Shown: one piece after another, positions 60,761 through 64,000 of the stretch | Numbering within the stretch: position 1 is the stretch's first letter | How the letters are laid out: each line of letters opens with the position of its first letter | NCBI GenBank assembly: GCA_023055505.1 | Contig: JALIRH010000013.1 | Span: 7,316,001-7,380,000 of the forward strand | Reading direction: 5' to 3' | Length of the DNA: 64,000 nucleotides | From: Callipepla californica brunnescens | Lineage: Eukaryota; Chordata; Aves; Galliformes; Odontophoridae | Program-made: the position numbers and the translations under genes | The notes under the pieces: generated by a model | Told to the model about the DNA's origin: nothing | Database searches by the model: none | The model's input: the letters and a program-made list of their open reading frames with translations, nothing else

Positions 60761-63700
60761 CTGATGGGGGAAGTAAGGAGGGCACTCAGTGAACGAAACA
60801 CAAGTTGGTGACATCTGTTGAGAAATGGAGACTGTCTGAAGTTGTGTAGTAAAAGAGGCTGGAGCAAAGAATGGCTTGTAACCACTAACTGTCTAAATGT
60901 TTCGGTTGACAGCCCATTGAAAACTCACTTTCTAGAGGTTTTAGTCTCACTGTCTCCTCTGAAATTTGTAAAATAGGAAGGACCACTCCAAGGTGAAACA
61001 TGGCAGAAAAGAAATAAATGTTTTTAGTTTGAGATTTCAGATGAGCGCTTGGTAGTGGAGTTCCAGTTCATGCAGTTAGTTATGTACTGTTTTCCAGGGA
61101 GACTGATTTCACTTTCCTGCATAAATAGTTATCTTCAGAGGAATAAATGTACGTATTAATGGAACACACTGTTCTAACTAATTAGAGTAAAAGGGCTTAT
61201 CAGCACTTGTGATCATTGTTTTATGACATATGTACTTTACAATGCACCATAAATAGGAGGAGCAAACATAATTTGTGGAAGTACCCCGGCATCTGAGTAA
61301 TCTGGACCTCATAGGTAAAATTCAAGAGATGTCTGAGCTGAAGTTTGAAATATTACTTAACCTATTGGAGATAAACCTGAAAGATTTCTAACATTCCTTC
61401 CCTTCCTTCTCAGCAAAAGCCTTACATGTAGTCCTGCCCTTTCACATTTTGGCATCCTACAGCTGGATGGTGAATTTGGAAGGAAATTTAATCAAGTCTT
61501 AATGAAAGGGATTGAATGGAATCTGGATCTGTATCCAGCCCTCAAGGAATCTGTTTATGATTTACTGTCTACAACATTCCTACCTATTTATTTCTTGCAT
61601 TTCTCCCCCCTCAGTTTGGAAACATCACTGAGTGCTTTGCTCTTGGAGGTACCTCAACCACAGCAGAAATCTTTTGGAGGAAAGCAGAGAAGAGGCCACC
61701 AAAATGTGACTGTTCCTGGAATTATTCTATTCTGTTAATCTGACCACTCAATCTGCAAAACTATGCACTGTGCGACAGAAGTCCTGGCAATGCCATGAGA
61801 GGGCAGCTCAACACAGCAAATAGGCTCTGATGGCATTCAGAGTTCAGAGGCTCTTAGCCATTGTACATCCCTTGTTCAAGTATCAGGTCACAGTATCAAG
61901 AGTGCTGCCTGGAGTTATGTATATTAGGAATTGTCCGGAGTATCATTTCTGCTTTGCATCTTGATTTTCCTTCCTAATTTTGTCTTTGTTCTTTCATTAT
62001 GATCATAACTTGCTAATATAACATTCAGCTTATGTGGCACCACTCATTGGCCAAAGATCTCTGAAGATGCTTCCATCAGCTCTTAAAATCTCTCTGATTA
62101 AGTGGACAGATAGATAGGCACTATAGCATTATTCACCCACAGTTAAACGAAGAAAATGGCAAGGATAGGTATTGGGTCTGGAAGCGCTGAGCTGCCTCTT
62201 GTACATCTCCTGACCTCTCAATAGCTTGTCTTTGTATCTATATGGGCTGATTGGGATTGAGACCTTGAAGATGAAGCAGTGGAACTGAATGAGGAAGGAT
62301 GGAGAGTTCTATTTGTTCTGTCAATCTGAGTTGCCTATTCATGGTTACATCACTGATCTAATCAACTGCAATATATTTGGTGAGAGCAAGTACAGGGAAG
62401 GCAGTGGTGAAATGCCTTGAATTATGATTGCAGAATCTTTCATTAGTTTATATTCTGACCACTGCTGGCCTCCTGCTAGATGGAGGCAGATCAGATCTCA
62501 AAAGCAGGGAAATCTCCCTCTCCCACCTCCACTCACCATAATGCTTCATCTAGACTGCCTCCTAACTTGAATTTGGGATGCTGAGAGAGCTTAGAAGGAA
62601 TGTAGGCTGAAGCATATGGTATGAGGTCTAAACATTATATTTTCTTTAGGAAAAATCTGTTTCAAAATGCTCAAAGAAGTGGCATGCATCTGATATAGCA
62701 GTACTCCTTTGATCTTGGTTTTATTTTAGTAGGATAAGATGCTGATGTTATACTACCAGGCACTACTTGTTTACATAATTACATTTGATTGCCTTTTGAA
62801 CACTGCACATTTAAATTCCAAGGGACATTGCCATTCTGTAAATGCCTTCAGGATCTATTAGGAATTGCTGGCGCTACCTGACGTTAGGTGTGCTGACTCT
62901 ATTTACATAATGCAAAGCTCAATGCAAACCCAGCCCCAGAATGAAAAAACAACAACAGTCTTTCCAGTTCAGATTTCCCTGTATGCCACCAAAAGTCTGC
63001 CAGCCTGTCAAAAGGAAGCCTACCATGCTTCATTCAGCTGCTGACCCTGGCAGGACCCATGTCCAAACCAACTCTGCACTTTGCTAATTGGAAGCTGTTT
63101 CTTCTTTTGAGTATGCTAAGTCTGTGGGACCCTGTAAAAAGCAGGAGTTGTAAGTGGGAGCTAAAGCATCCCCTGTCGCAATCACAAATAACTTTCCATT
63201 CCCTGGCTCTCAAATATCTGTAAAACTTTTATGTAAGAGAGTTCAATCAGTGACACAAATCCTTAATTAAATATGTATCGTGTGAGCTGCAGACGTGAGT
63301 GGTGCCAAACCACAGGCATGCTTGGATGATCTGAATGAAAACCCTCTTAAGAGAAAATGACTTGGTCTTGAATCTATGCCGTGGATTGAGGAAAGCAGTT
63401 TGGAGCTACGTCACAGTGAGGGCAGCAGCACTATGGATGGCAGACCTTGGAGTTAGGTGATAGATTTCCCTAAACTCACAAGAGGACAGTCTATTGTCCC
63501 AAGTAAGCACCTTCATTAGTAAAAAGGCTATCTAAGATGAAAAGAAAGCAGATATATGTGCTTTTATTTTATTTTTTTCCCAAGTAGTTAAATGAATTTA
63601 AATGAATAAATTTTAATTTCTATTAGTCTCTGATATTAAAGGTCAAATGAGCCGAAGCTCACATCTGTTAAACACTATCAGAACCTTTGGGAAAGCATTA

Positions 63701-64000
63701 AGTTGTCCTTGCCATTCATCAGTGTGCAGCTCACTTGGCTCCTTGGAGATGCACAATGGAGAGACCATCATCCCCCTGTACGTGCCCCGCTGTGCTGGTG
63801 CTGATGCATCTCCTGCAACCCTCTGTTAAAACTGGGGCATTGCCAGAACTCCTGGAGTTTCATCTTTCTGTGGTGTCTCAAAACACACACAGCACGATCC
63901 TGTTACAGAGCCCTGGAAGTGTTATACCAAAGTAACAAACCTGTAAATAGAGCTGGGCTGGGGGAAAGCAACACCTGCCACTTGCTTTAACCACTTGAGT
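60761..64000 (-). other. KDRL: KDRL intron (partial, runs off right edge)
   Basis: At least 3.2 kb. I looked on the minus strand for the preceding kinase exon (GDARLPLKWMAPE, SDVWSFGVLLWE) and did not find it, so it lies beyond the window. No recognised repeat or gene is present; the plus-strand frames at 61502-61738 and 63647-63935 have no family features. Confidence 0.75.

Noticed and set aside
1..64000. CRISPR arrays, bacterial operons, riboswitches, tRNA or rRNA genes
   Set aside because: None seen; the sequence is vertebrate nuclear DNA with split genes and CR1 fragments.

Overview
This is vertebrate genomic DNA, most likely from a bird. Genes are split by long GT-AG introns. Recognisable dispersed repeats are sparse and are CR1-type LINE fragments of the avian style. 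There is no bacterial or viral gene organisation. Nearly every open frame in the window is a chance frame in non-coding DNA. Two real genes can be supported, both on the minus strand.

(1) Positions 5358-5796 are exon 1 of a caudal-type homeobox gene, best matched to CDX4. It carries the caudal N-terminal domain and the YEWM/PBX-interaction hexapeptide, and stops at the usual splice site just before the homeodomain. The homeodomain exons are not in the window. They should lie to the left, so positions 1-5357 are CDX4 intron 1. The start exon is GC- and CpG-rich and has a compact candidate promoter at about 5800-6060.

(2) Six exons between 60760 and 47363 (read leftward) encode the 3' end of a VEGF-receptor tyrosine kinase: the last part of the kinase C-lobe and the complete cytoplasmic tail to the stop codon. 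All junctions are GT-AG, all phases agree, and the 716 coding bases form one uninterrupted frame of 237 complete residues plus the stop. The tail is VEGFR2-like (DGKDYIPL, SVKTF, SDSGMVL, and a C-terminus ending PPV) but too diverged to be KDR itself. With CDX4 next door, it is best called KDR-like (kdrl, the 'fourth' VEGF receptor), a gene known from fish and other non-placental vertebrates and absent from placental mammals.

Layout: 1-5357 CDX4 intron 1, with a 52-bp near-perfect palindrome and an (AAC)n tract; 5358-5796 CDX4 exon 1; about 5800-6060 candidate promoter; about 6060-47362 a 41-kb gene-free interval with CR1 fragments, simple repeats, a divergent pair of CTCF-like motifs, and a young 312/320-bp direct duplication; 47363-60760 KDRL 3' exons and introns; 60761-64000 KDRL intron running off the right edge.

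Biologically the window joins a ParaHox-derived gene (CDX4) and a receptor tyrosine kinase (KDRL). This is the counterpart of the GSX2-PDGFRA-KIT-KDR neighbourhood, in the chromosomal region whose placental equivalent became the X-inactivation centre (CDX4-CHIC1-XIST). The two genes do not form an operon. CDX4 acts in posterior patterning and blood specification and KDRL in endothelium, so the 41-kb gap is a plausible home for separate enhancers and an insulator.
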